A stretch of 64,000 bases of DNA from positions 906,987-970,986 of the forward strand of contig NW_019775524.1 of NCBI RefSeq assembly GCF_001039355.2. The letters are read 5' to 3'. The stretch's first letter is position 1. Each line of letters starts with the position of its first letter. Of the stretch, positions 24,900-35,700 are shown one piece after another. A program made the position numbers and the translations under genes. This stretch comes from Lingula anatina (taxonomy: Eukaryota > Brachiopoda > Lingulata > Lingulida > Lingulidae). The notes under the pieces are model-generated. The model was not told the origin of the DNA and ran no database searches. It was given only the letters and a program-made list of their open reading frames with translations.

Positions 24900-26749
24900 G
24901 GTGGTCCCCGCTATCCTCGACCAAAATCAAACAACTAGAGCTAAATGTGTTTTTTTCTACGCTATATTATATATGTATATCCGTCTGTTAACCTCTCCCG
25001 TCTTGATATGAATCTGTAGCAATAGCTAACGTTATCTCAGCTTATATATGTCCTGGATCTATTCTTGGCCACACAAACTTAGTGAAAATTTAAAAAAGGC
25101 CACACGTGTCATAAAAGAGGCATCCAAGTAGAACACTAAGGGCATATATCCGGGTGCGTGGGTCGGTGCCCATCCCGTTATTTTTCCTTCAGCCAGTGAT
25201 TCCGCACTCTGTTGAATTTTCGTCGTCTTCATAGCCTTGGGTTATCTATACAGAGAAGCAGTGTTTTCGTGTCCTGTTTTAAATGGCCTTGAGCAGGAAA
25301 ATAGATTTGTGCCGGAAGTGAAAATAATACAGCACCCATTCTACAAATAATATACTTAATCCGCCTGCAAACAAAAATGCGTTTTTTTAATCTTTTCAAT
25401 ATGAATGCCTGCATGTTCTTGGGGTCGCTGCAGGAATTACTAAGAAGAGGTGTGTATTTCTTTAATGTCTATATCGTTTCCACTTTTTATACAGCGAAAT
25501 AGACAAGCACGGGTTTTTTCGGCAGTCTTTTTATGTGACATTTTAAATACAGAGTGCTGGATAGAAAGGGCGAGTATACAGAGCTTACAACAACTTGCGC
25601 TCGATTTTATTGTGTGTGCATTTTAATATTTGCGTACAGTAGACCTAATAAGAATCATGCTATTTTAAAAATCAATTTTATTTTATTTATCTATTCATAT
25701 TCTGTATGCCCGTCACCCCATAACAGCAAGTGTACAGGAAGCATCAGCACGGATTTGTATACATACACAAAGCAATCGTGCATACGTTGAATATGACTAA
25801 TACTTCCAGCTCGAATAAAAGCCAAGTCGAGACTGTCACGTACATGTACATCATGCATCCTTTAGCTTAAACCAGGTAAATGCATTTTCTATTACCTGGC
25901 GTAATAGCTTAAAAGCTTGCTTAAATTCATACCAGATATTAATATTGACAGGGCATTATTGTGAAAATGTTTTTTCTCTCGCAAAGTCATCCAACAAATC
26001 AACAATTTAGCTTAAGGCGAGAAAAGAGAAGAGGCGCAGTAAGGATGAGGATGGAAAAGGGAGTCGTTGCCGACCATATCACAGCAGCATCCCTCCTAAC
26101 TGCTATAAATTCGGTTGAAGGAGTTCTCAACCGATTGTAAGTGGTAACTCAGCCAAACAGGACTCAAGTAGAGAGCAGAAAATCAGTACTATACTGTATT
26201 TCACCATATCAGGAGTTTGTCGTTGTTAGGCCTCCTGTCGAACAATTGTAAGACTTTTTTTAAAATAAATTTTAACTCTCATAGGAACAAAGGCTCCTTC
26301 CGGGCATAGATGTGGGCTTTAAAACATGTACAGAGCTTGAGAAGTGATACATTTAAGTACAGGGTTTATGAAATAAGTTCTTAGACCCCGAGTATTTCAA
26401 GGCCTTTGTTGGATGTGAAAGTATTGCAAGAAAATCAATGTAAATACCTGGCATTGAAATAATCAAGGTTACTATTTCGGTTGCTTCACTAAATGGCCTC
26501 AGAGAAAAGCTTATTGATTATTGAATTATCGCAAAACATCATTCTTTGTCCCGTGTCAGTTTTATGTTAAGAAAGCTAATGAAGATGAATATACCGGGAA
26601 TGGTAAATAAAAGCTTTTCAATATCCTGTACCTCTTAGTTTGCTAAACTTCATAGTGAGTGGAAACCATAACGTACCGAATTTGTTTTCTTTCGTTGAAG
26701 TCTTGAAGAGGGTGACATATATTTCACAAAATTCAGCAAGCCTGTCAAA
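24900..26749. other. Intergenic region between Ly6 gene 2 and the orphan peptide gene
   Basis: No coding exon recognised. A TATA-like CTATAAAT lies at 26,103-26,110. An AG acceptor (ATTCAG) at 26,734 just before the next gene's ATG would allow a 5' untranslated exon here, but this is speculative. Confidence 0.5.
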
Positions 26750-28124
26750 ATGAGAAGCTGCACGCTCTGTCTCATTCTTCTGCTCTGCGGAACGACGTTA
26801 CTTGTGGAGAATGCTACGTGCGACGACACGGTAGGTCTCGGCTAAATGGTCTGTTGTTTTCATTGTGATTTTGAGCCTTGAGAGACAACGACTTCGCAAT
26901 TCTCTAAATGCGTAGATGTGGCTTATTTTCTTATTCATTTGTGAGTGTAACAGAATACTGAGCAACCCCACAATTGACAAGTGCAATACAGAAAATAAAT
27001 TAAGTATAACTGGTTCTATTGCGTGCTGTTCAATAAACGTTATTTGTACTTGCCTGTTCACGTGTGCAGACAAATAGTGCTTTAAACAAGTGTGAAGACG
27101 GTCGTATTATTCAATTTTTCAGTTTGCCTTTTCTTACGCTAACAGAATGGGCTCCTCGTGAAAAGAAATATCGAAATGTGGACTTTGCATTGTCGGCTGA
27201 ATTTAGCCTTTGCGGATTAAACAACTTACATTTTTTTTCAGTTTCTTTTATTTTATTCATCCTCCAATTCGTTTATCTATTTAATAATATTCATTCATCA
27301 ATTTATGTGCCCTCCCTCTTGAGATGAAGTTTTGGGTAGTATAGTTAATGCTCTCTTTCTGCAAATTTCACTTTCTTAAAATGCAAAACAATTTATTGAC
27401 ATTTTCTAAATTCAGGCCATGTGCTGTATGAAAGGTCTTAAACAACTACGTGACGTCGTCCTGTGCCCCATGCCCTGTTGCCGTGGTTACATCGAACATC
27501 GTGGCCAATCAGCGGCGCTGAAATCGTTCACGTGGTGTGCTGTTGATAAGGTATTTTTCTATGCAAGTTTACCATGCAGGAGCTTTAAGTTATTTTTCTG
27601 AATAGTAAATAATTGAAGGGCCTATTGTCAAAAGTGCATAGAAAATTTGTATATATATTTGTCCAAGTACAACATACATAACAAAAATGTGTGAAGGTCT
27701 TAACTGTACAAAAATAAACTAAGACCCCCCCTCAAAAAATTAATAAATAAATAAACAAAAATAAATAAATAGATAAATAAATAAAAACAAATATACCTCG
27801 TCAAGTCCACGCATGAATGACCATAATATTTTTCGGTATTGTTTGACCAGCCGAATGCACCATGCCTTCATAAAATATTTTAGCTGGTTTCCCATCTTTC
27901 TGATCCACAACAAAATTGGAACTGTTGTTCATATCATTTATTTTAGACAGCGTCTTGAAGACGAGGCACAAAAAAAAAAAAAAAAAAGCCACACGTTATT
28001 GGAAAAAGTCAGAAATTGGCAGCCTTCCGTAAACAAGAAATAGGTGCTCTACTCCAATAAATTTTCTCTCTTACAGGCATATGTCAAAGGCGGACGCAAC
28101 AACTCCTTCCTATTCCTGCAGTGA
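26750..28124 (+). CDS. Small secreted cysteine-rich protein, unknown family
   Basis: Three exons: 26750-26830, 27416-27550 and 28077-28124, 264 nt, 87 aa. All have good GT/AG sites and both introns are phase 0. Residues 1 to about 21 form a signal peptide with a Leu/Ile-rich core (MRSCTLCLILLLCGTT). The mature part has ATCDDTAMCC, VLCPMPCC and WCAVDK, so about seven Cys and a likely disulfide-rich fold. The chain ends at TGA 28122-28124, soon after entering exon 3. An AATAAA at 28,342 is a plausible polyadenylation signal. I do not recognise the family. A different open frame in exon 3 (28,081-28,374) is also Cys-rich but does not join in phase with exon 2, so the C-terminus is uncertain. Confidence 0.6.
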
Positions 28125-28341
28125 TCCATTTGTCTGTGAGAAGGACGGGAGCGAGACAGATCCAATGCAGCCGCTTTGTTGTGAGGAAATTCGTTTTGCC
28201 ATAAGCCATCATAACCAATACCGTGGATGTCACTACAGCTGGATGAACTTTTCGACCTTGACTTTAACATTTATAGGTTGGATTTTTGTGGGGATTTTTT
28301 TCTTTTCATTTGACTCTCAGGAAAAGTTTGGCTACAGCTGT

Positions 28342-28347
28342 AATAAA
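28342..28347 (+). promoter_or_regulatory. Polyadenylation signal AATAAA for the orphan peptide gene
   Basis: Canonical hexamer 218 bp after the proposed stop codon, before the convergent MRPL47 gene. Confidence 0.5.
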
Positions 28348-28567
28348 CCTCATGGAAAGATGATCTGTATTTAGCTGTAAGAATCGTTGTGGATTCTTTA
28401 ATTGTACGGTTTGCTCCAAAATGGCTCCTTGACCATTCAAATCATTTGCAAAGAAACCAGTCTAACCAACTCCAAACTATTGAACAACAACTGTGTAGAC
28501 TTTCCGAAAATGCAAAAGCAAATCAAAAGATAAATTTTTCTTTTTTCATGACACTAACATATGTGTT

Positions 28568-28573
28568 TTTATT
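28568..28573 (-). promoter_or_regulatory. Candidate polyadenylation signal for MRPL47
   Basis: TTTATT on the plus strand reads AATAAA on the gene strand, about 115 bp beyond the stop codon. Confidence 0.45.
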
Positions 28574-28685
28574 TTCTCAAATACAAGCTATCAATCACAT
28601 TATTTTCTTTTTGTATATAAAATATCCATAGTGTCATTGAGCCCCTAACATGTACCAATTCCCTTCTTAATCATTTGGCGACTAT

Positions 28686-31291
28686 TTAACCGTGTCCCTT
28701 CATTCTAAAATCTTTCTTTTGCCCAAAACGAGCAGCCAGTTTCTTTTCTGCACCTAGCTGTCTTCTTTCAGCTTTTATTCTCTGTCTAGATTTCTGTTCC
28801 ATCTCCAACCTTCTGAATGGCCTGGTCCACATGCCAGACGTAAACTTCAACTCGTGCAGCATCTTAGACATGAACCACGGCACGTGGTGCTCGCGTGGCT
28901 GCTTCCAGCGTGGCCGCCCCAAGACATCCTTGGTCAGGTAGCGGCGGTCAGGGTAACCCTCCCCTGTGGTCAGTTGTAGAAGGGCCTCATTGCGTTCTCT
29001 GACCACTTCCCACAGGTTATCCAGGCTTTCCTCCACCTGCATAGAAAGCAATATCAGTTCACTTCAAAATGGGGACTTTTGAAAATAGATTTTCTTTTCA
29101 ACAGGAATATGGAAAGAGAGAGAGAGAGTGAGAATTAATCTTTTAAGTTGAGATTCTAGTCTCTCAGACAAAATGAAGATAAATTTAATGCAATGCAAGT
29201 GGCACTTAAAAGCTATCAAGAATTCACTGAAAATACTGAGTTTACTTCTTTATATATAATTATACTGAATTAAGCAGTCACAACTAACTGAAAAATGCTC
29301 CTCAATTATGATACAAGAGAAACATAACAGACTCTGTGCAAGGAGTTATAAGGCATTTAGTTGGTTTGTATTAATTTTTTAGTTCATGTTACAACTAGAG
29401 CCTATTTATTAGGTCTGGTATATCTACGCCAACCACCAGACAGGAACAAAAGAATAAATGCTGAAGCCTGATGTATAACTGAGCGATTAACAAGTTCTCA
29501 ATTTGAACGAAAAAGGGCAGCACCTTCATAATTACCTTTTCTAGCCTTTCTGGAGAGGGCAAAACCTCGGTTCTTCTTACATACTCGTGTTCCATTGTGA
29601 GGAGCATATTGTATTCTTTCAGCAGTACATACCTGGATAAGGAAAGGTATAACATTTTAAGGGATAAGGAAAGATATAACATTTTAAGGGATATGGAAAG
29701 ATATAATATTTTAAGGGATATGGAAAGATATTACAATTTAAGGGATAAGGAAAGATGTAACATTTTAAGGGATAACAGCTGTTTCTTTAGGCCAAAATGA
29801 ACTTTCCTGGGGTAAATGACAATTTTCCCATACTTACCAATGGTTAATGAACCCATTCATACGTTCAGAGTAAGCCCATGGGTTTTTCTTAAAAGTTTGG
29901 TAATATTCTTTTAAGAGATAATTACAGACTATAGCCACCATCTATGTTGTCGAGTGACAAGCACAGATTCCAGAATAACTGTGATAACTGCCATTTGATG
30001 GTGATAGAGAATTTAAAGTTTATTATATTTCTATGTGTTGTTTAAAATGTATTGAATGTGAAAAGAATCTCATACAAAGAGTCGCTATCTCTTTAATCTA
30101 TTTTTTATCTTACAAAAGGCTATCTCACAAAGGCTAGCACTACCAGGCATAGTCCATTTTCAATGACCAAAAAATTTCAAAAATATATATTCATTGAATA
30201 CATTAATTAATAAAATAAAATAAAATAAAATAAAAAAAAACATGCTATTCCAACTTCCCAGAGGCTAAAAATAAGTACCATGGTTCCATACAACCTATTT
30301 CAATTATAATCACTAGCAAGAAGATTAAGACTGGGTTCCCACAGATTTAGATTGATCCATCTGGATCGACCTAACTCCCTGGGGGTTCACACTAAATTGC
30401 TGTCAGCTTCCAGGAGCCGAGTGCACACGGAAGTTAATTACCCCCTTACAGCTTTTAGAAGGCGAGGCAGACATTTAAGTCGGATAAGCTGACAGCAATC
30501 TAGTAAGACTCCCGAGGGAGATAGATCGATCTAAATATCTGTTGGAATGATCTCTAACTGTGATACTACTTGCAGTCATTTTTCCTCCAAAAAAATCATA
30601 ACTCTAAAGCAAAAATCTTCTCCCAGATACTACTAGGACCTACCATAGTTTATGTAAATCTTCATTTCCTTTAATCCTCAATTCATCCTTCTTGTATGGA
30701 CGCCCTGAAACAAATGAAATAAGGGGTCATTGCAAAGCCAACCTTCTTCTCTATGTTAAAATAAAAAGGCATGTTTGTTTACATATATATGCAAATAAAG
30801 GTATCTTGCAGTTTTACCTGACAAAGCCGAGGCAGCATAACTATACTAAGTAATTTCAGCGGCTGATCCAGAGATATTTCTGACAGTCTTCCATATTATC
30901 TTTGTTGATCCATTCCCCATTTCTGACCATCTTCCAACAGGAAATAATGTAGATGTCCATTAACTTAAAATACTCTTGATTATTTTCGGGAAGACCCAGA
31001 AAACGGCCTCTGTCCACCCCTGTTTTTTTTTTACCATGACCTTACTTTTCCTTATAAGTTATAAATGTTAAATATGACCTACCAACAGGTACTTTTCCTT
31101 ATAAATGTTAAATATGACCTACCAACAGGTACTTCCCTCTTCCCCCAGTTGTCTTTATGATCAAAGAAATCCCACAAACCACTGGCTGGCCTTGAAGTGT
31201 GAAAGTGCTTCGAGCAGGGTGTGCAGCTGAAATGATTTTAAAAATACAATTAATATCATATTAAAAATTTGTTAAAAATGTTTAGCTCACA

Positions 31292-31349
<58 letters not shown>

Positions 31350-32502
31350 CAGAGTGGCAGGAATAATAGTTATGCCTTTAACAAAAACTGAAGGGAAGTT
31401 TGAATAATCACTACTCATATTTTAGTTAATTATCCGATCAATATTTGTTACAGTACATGTAGCCTTTTTTTATGTTTCAAGGAATCAAATGTGATTTTTA
31501 GCTTTAGCTGAGCAAAAAAGATCACGCAATGGGGTAGCACAAAAATTCATGTGTTAGCACTCCTATTGACGGTTCTGATATATACTGCTAGCTACTGGGC
31601 AATACATCACACAGAAGACCTTTGTAAATTATTGATATAAACAAATGCTATACATTAATAATGCTAATATCATCAGGCTACACACATAAACAACTACATA
31701 TAATGGAGCAGCTGGGGGGTAATGAACTTCCACGCTCTGAGGCATGTCGAATAGTTAATCTGACTGCATTCAGTGAGAGTCCCCACCAAGTATGCTCTAT
31801 CTTCTTAGTGAACACAGCAGGAGAAGGCATTCGTCTTCCACTTTGTTTATATTTTAAAGTGTCACCACGAGTTTTGAAGTCCAGATAAAATCTACTGTTG
31901 TCACCTTTATCATTATTGTTTTAAGTGCATGCACCTCTTATCATAATTAATGCGTTAGCATAAAATAGTAAACATTCTATCAGAAAACCTAAGCAGGAAT
32001 GTAAGTGTTATATATTAATCTGCACTTCTCATCTCTATCTAATTATATTTTTACAACAATCTTGTGCGAAAGTCACTTTCTTAGCTTTTCAGTAGAACTT
32101 TTCAATTTTTGTCGTGTTCTTTCCTGTTCTATTCCTTTTTTAAATTCAGTATCCTGTACATACTTTTTTCGTACATGAGACGTTTTTTCTTTATCTCATT
32201 TCCCCCATAAGGTGCCATTTCTAAGATGTAAGTATAGTTAGATCCTTAAATAAACAATTCGTTCTCAGTTTTTACTGCAGGCCTATTGGATAATCCACTG
32301 TATTCCAACTAACACACTTGTATAACGTTACTAGGTGGGGTTTCAGAATAATCTGGAAAGTCAAAATCTAAAACACTGCATACCTGTTTCCTGAGACAAA
32401 AAGTGCATGCCGAAATGAGTTATGAAGGATTGGAATGACACCACTTATTTTTGAAAGAAATGATTTAACTGCAAGAGTCTTTGGTAACATGGTCGCAGAC
32501 AT
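28686..32502 (-). CDS. MRPL47: Mitochondrial large ribosomal subunit protein uL29m
   Basis: Five exons: 32502-32384, 31226-31123, 30704-30644, 29632-29536 and 29036-28686, 732 nt, 243 aa, phases all consistent; human MRPL47 is about 250 aa. The N-terminus ([20 protein letters not shown]) is Ser/Lys-rich without acids, as for a matrix-targeting peptide. The family core is clear: [13 protein letters not shown], then [45 protein letters not shown] and [18 protein letters not shown], followed by a basic C-terminal helix. The protein is an rRNA-binding part of the mitoribosome near the exit tunnel. It is transcribed divergently from PHB2. Oddities: a 27-bp minisatellite forms the pyrimidine tract before exon 4, and a ~40-bp duplication repeats the exon 2 donor. 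Confidence 0.95.
29635..29776. repeat. 27-bp minisatellite abutting an MRPL47 splice acceptor
   Basis: About five copies of a 27-bp unit containing GGATAAGGAAAGATATAACA. The first unit begins within three bases of the exon 4 acceptor (29,633-29,634), so on the gene strand the repeat supplies the CTTTCCTTATCCAG tract. The plus-strand ORF repeating a nine-residue peptide is only this repeat. Confidence 0.9.
30326..30556. mobile_element. MITE family 2, copy b
   Basis: The left arm AAGACTGGGTTCCCACAGAT, TTAGATTGATCC and the inner GGGGGTTCACACTAAATTGC are matched by inverted sequence on the right (GATCGATCTAAATATCTGTT). The core TTAATTACCCCCTTACAGCT is shared with copy a. It lies in an MRPL47 intron. 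Confidence 0.8.
31045..31138. repeat. ~40-bp tandem duplication covering the MRPL47 exon 2 donor
   Basis: CTTATAAATGTTAAATATGA followed by CCTACCAACAGGTACTT occurs twice, ending near 31,094 and 31,134. Each copy contains the splice-donor sequence of exon 31123-31226 (gene strand GTTG|GTAGG). Confidence 0.85.
31294..31346. repeat. (GT)n microsatellite
   Basis: About 25 GT units in the first MRPL47 intron. Confidence 0.95.
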
Positions 32503-32779
32503 CTTGGATCTCGTTCACCATGTGACCAACATAAATTAAGCGCTCAGTTATTTCCTTTTCCCCCTTTTTGTCAATGTCATATAGTGGTGAAAACGATACA
32601 ATTTACTTGAATTAACAATTAATTGTAATAATCATGCAATCTATGATTTATGAGTAGCATATTGAAACATGATGCTTCGCGTTAAAGTCCGAGAAAAGGC
32701 GAGATGATAGTCCATGTGTTATAAAAAGCGTGCAGCCATTACTAGAGGCCGGTCGAGAGTTTCTTGATTTTATATCAAA
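32503..32779. promoter_or_regulatory. Divergent promoter region of MRPL47 and PHB2
   Basis: Only 277 bp separate the two start codons, which face away from each other. Both transcription starts must lie in or near this interval unless there are far upstream untranslated exons. No TATA box is evident on either side at a normal distance, as is common for housekeeping promoters. Confidence 0.75.
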
Positions 32780-35700
32780 ATGGACCCCAATAAACTAAAA
32801 GACATGGCCGGTAGGCTGTCAAGAGGCGGTGGCAAAGGTGGAATGTTTGGTATGGGAGGCTTAATTGCCGCTGGAGCACTTGCCTATGGACTTTATGAAT
32901 CGTTTTACACAGGTAAATTCGAAGTATTTGCAATTTTGACGTAGTAAAATTGTCCAACGTGCCTGACCCAATTCGTACACATGTTACATCAGCGCTTGGC
33001 TTTTAGAACATCTTGTATTGATGTGAAGTGATTGCACATAATTTTAATGAGAATTCTGCACCTTAACTTCTTAAGTTATTCAGAGTAAAGGAAAAGAATT
33101 ACGCGAATTGAAATCTTGCAGTGGAATTTTAACTCAAGTTTATGTCTATTGCTGTGGATTATCATATCAAGGTTAGCCCTCAACAAAATGAGAAGTTTGC
33201 AGGTAAACTGCAGCAACGAGTTTGCAGGAGTTTGCAAGAAAATATTTATTCCTACAAATTTGCAGAAGGCCTGATATTTTGCTAAGGATTATTAATTTAC
33301 TGAAACCCAAAATGCTTAATCGCCGAAATACTCATGAAAGTAATAGGAAGAGAGATGAGGGTAACTAACAATATCATTTTGCATCTCTAATTAATTAAAA
33401 AGAAAAAATGTAGACAATATCTGGGAGAGGCACGAAGTGGTGACGTTCAGATTCTGCACTGAGAATTTCAGTTTTATTTTTATTTTTAGTCGTAGCAGAG
33501 AAAAGACCCATTATTACTTTAAATTGTTTTATAAATATACAGGAAAATGTGTGCTGAGCAAATGGGGGAGGGAGCAATTGGAAATTTGTATATCAAATCC
33601 AGGTTAACACTGATGAGACTTTCCTGACTTTTGTCAGAATTCTGACCTTTTCAGGGTCATTTGGGTCATTCTTGTGATTCATGAACCCTGGGAACCCCAG
33701 CCGATTTTCCTACTTTTTCAGTGAGGACTGGTCCAATCCCTGGGTTAAAAGAAAGATGTAATGTGTGTTTTGTTCTCATTTTAGTGGAAGGTGGTCACAG
33801 GTCTATTATATTCAGCCGTATAGGTGGTGTACAGAATGATATATTTACAGAAGGATTACATTTTAGGTATGTTACAGGAGTATTGTGATAACTTTACTGA
33901 ATTATGTACTCACATCTTCAAGTAAAAATATTGATGAATTCATGCATTAAAAGTTGATTGCAACTTAAAATGACTAGTTTATAGTCAGAAATACAATATT
34001 TTTTGTATCATTAGCAAGAAAAATATTCCTGAAAATTCCTTAAGAACAACATTAATATATTATGTCCAACATAGGTTTTATTTTGATACTGGACCCAAGC
34101 CAATTAATAGCACTCCTTTCTCCAATTTAAAACTTTTTTTGTTGATTTTCTCAGGGTGCCCTGGTTCCAGTACCCTATTATCTATGACATTCGTGCTAAA
34201 CCCAGACGGCTGTCATCTCCCACAGGTAGCAAAGGTGAGTATTGCAAGCCGCACAGTCCTTCAATTAATGCTGTGTATCCTCCCTCTGAAAAAAAAAAAA
34301 AAAACCACCTCTTCCAGGACCTATAATACCTTGCTCCACTCATCTACTTGAAATCAATGTTTATACCATTTAAAGTTTTAAAAAAATTAGTTCTAAATCA
34401 TTTGCCGGTCATTTAGACAGCCATTTAAATAAGACAGATTTTTCAAGATAAAAAAATGAACATTAGAGTTTTGTAATTTTTGGTCCGAATTGGAGAATGA
34501 TATATTACCGTGCTGGATATGTGTATATGCAGAATTAAGAAACATGACTTTAAGACGTTTTCATACATGGGTAGCATATCTTTAGTAATATCATGTGAAA
34601 TTAAAATTTGAGAAAAAATTGGTAGTAGTAAGAGGAACCACAATAATTTGGTCAGTTGTAGTGCCATGTCTGTGGTTTCAGATCTTCAGACTGTGAACAT
34701 TACCCTGAGAGTGTTGGCAAGGCCTGATCCACTGAGGCTCCCAGACATCTACAGAACTCTTGGCATGGACTATGACGAACGTGTGCTGCCATCTATTGTA
34801 AATGAGGTAATTTGTGCTGCCATCTATATATAGTTGAGGATGATTGTGTACTGCCATCTATAGTCATTGAGTTTCTTTGTCTTGCCGAAGTAATGAATAA
34901 TTTTTCTTTAAAAAAAAGATGTTTCTCGTAGTTATGAAGACATATCTTTTCTTCTTGCTTCTGCTTAAAGAATAAACAGGTTAGTAGTAAAATAAAGTTT
35001 TCAGTTATATACTGAGCACTGCTTACTGTCTGCACCCTCTTATCCAATAACCGTGCTATCATTAAAGTGTTTTACCTGTTTGTTTTTGAAAACTAAATAA
35101 TCATTTTCAACAAAAACTTCACAAGTTTTTTAAAGTGACCATTTTGAATTCAACAGCTGCTATTCTGTGCTATTGAACCAATCCCAAGCACACCTGATTA
35201 ACTATTAATAAAGACTAATGTCTGTTATTTCCAGGTTTTAAAAAGTGTTGTCGCCAAGTTCAATGCCTCGCAGTTAATCACGCAGCGCGCACAAGTCAGT
35301 ATGCTCATCCGTAAAAATTTGATGGACCGGGCGATAGACTTCAATATAATACTTGATGACGTGGCTATCACGGACCTCAGCTTTGGCAGGGACTACACAT
35401 CAGCCGTTGAGTCTAAACAGGTACCGACCATTTTGCTACAATAGTATATTTTCTTTTTATTTGAAATGTCATTTATTTACAGAACATTATTCATCTTTCG
35501 GTCAAAAGCTTAGACTGTATTCCCACATATTTTAGATTGATCTATCCCTGTGGGGAGTCTCGCTAGGTTACTGTCAGCTTAGCCAGCTTACAGTAATTTA
35601 GCGTGAACCCCCCAGGGAGTTAGGTAGATCCAGATGGATCAATCTAAATCTGTGGGAATGCAATCTTAGATTATTTGAGAAACTATGAACTGTGGATCAT

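Noticed and set aside
28081-28374. 97-codon Cys-containing frame in exon 3 of the orphan peptide gene
   Set aside because: It does not join in phase with exon 2 (27,416-27,550). Kept only as a possible alternative tail.
29597-29800. Plus-strand frame repeating a nine-residue peptide
   Set aside because: It reads through the 27-bp minisatellite; 27 is divisible by three, so the frame stays open without selection.
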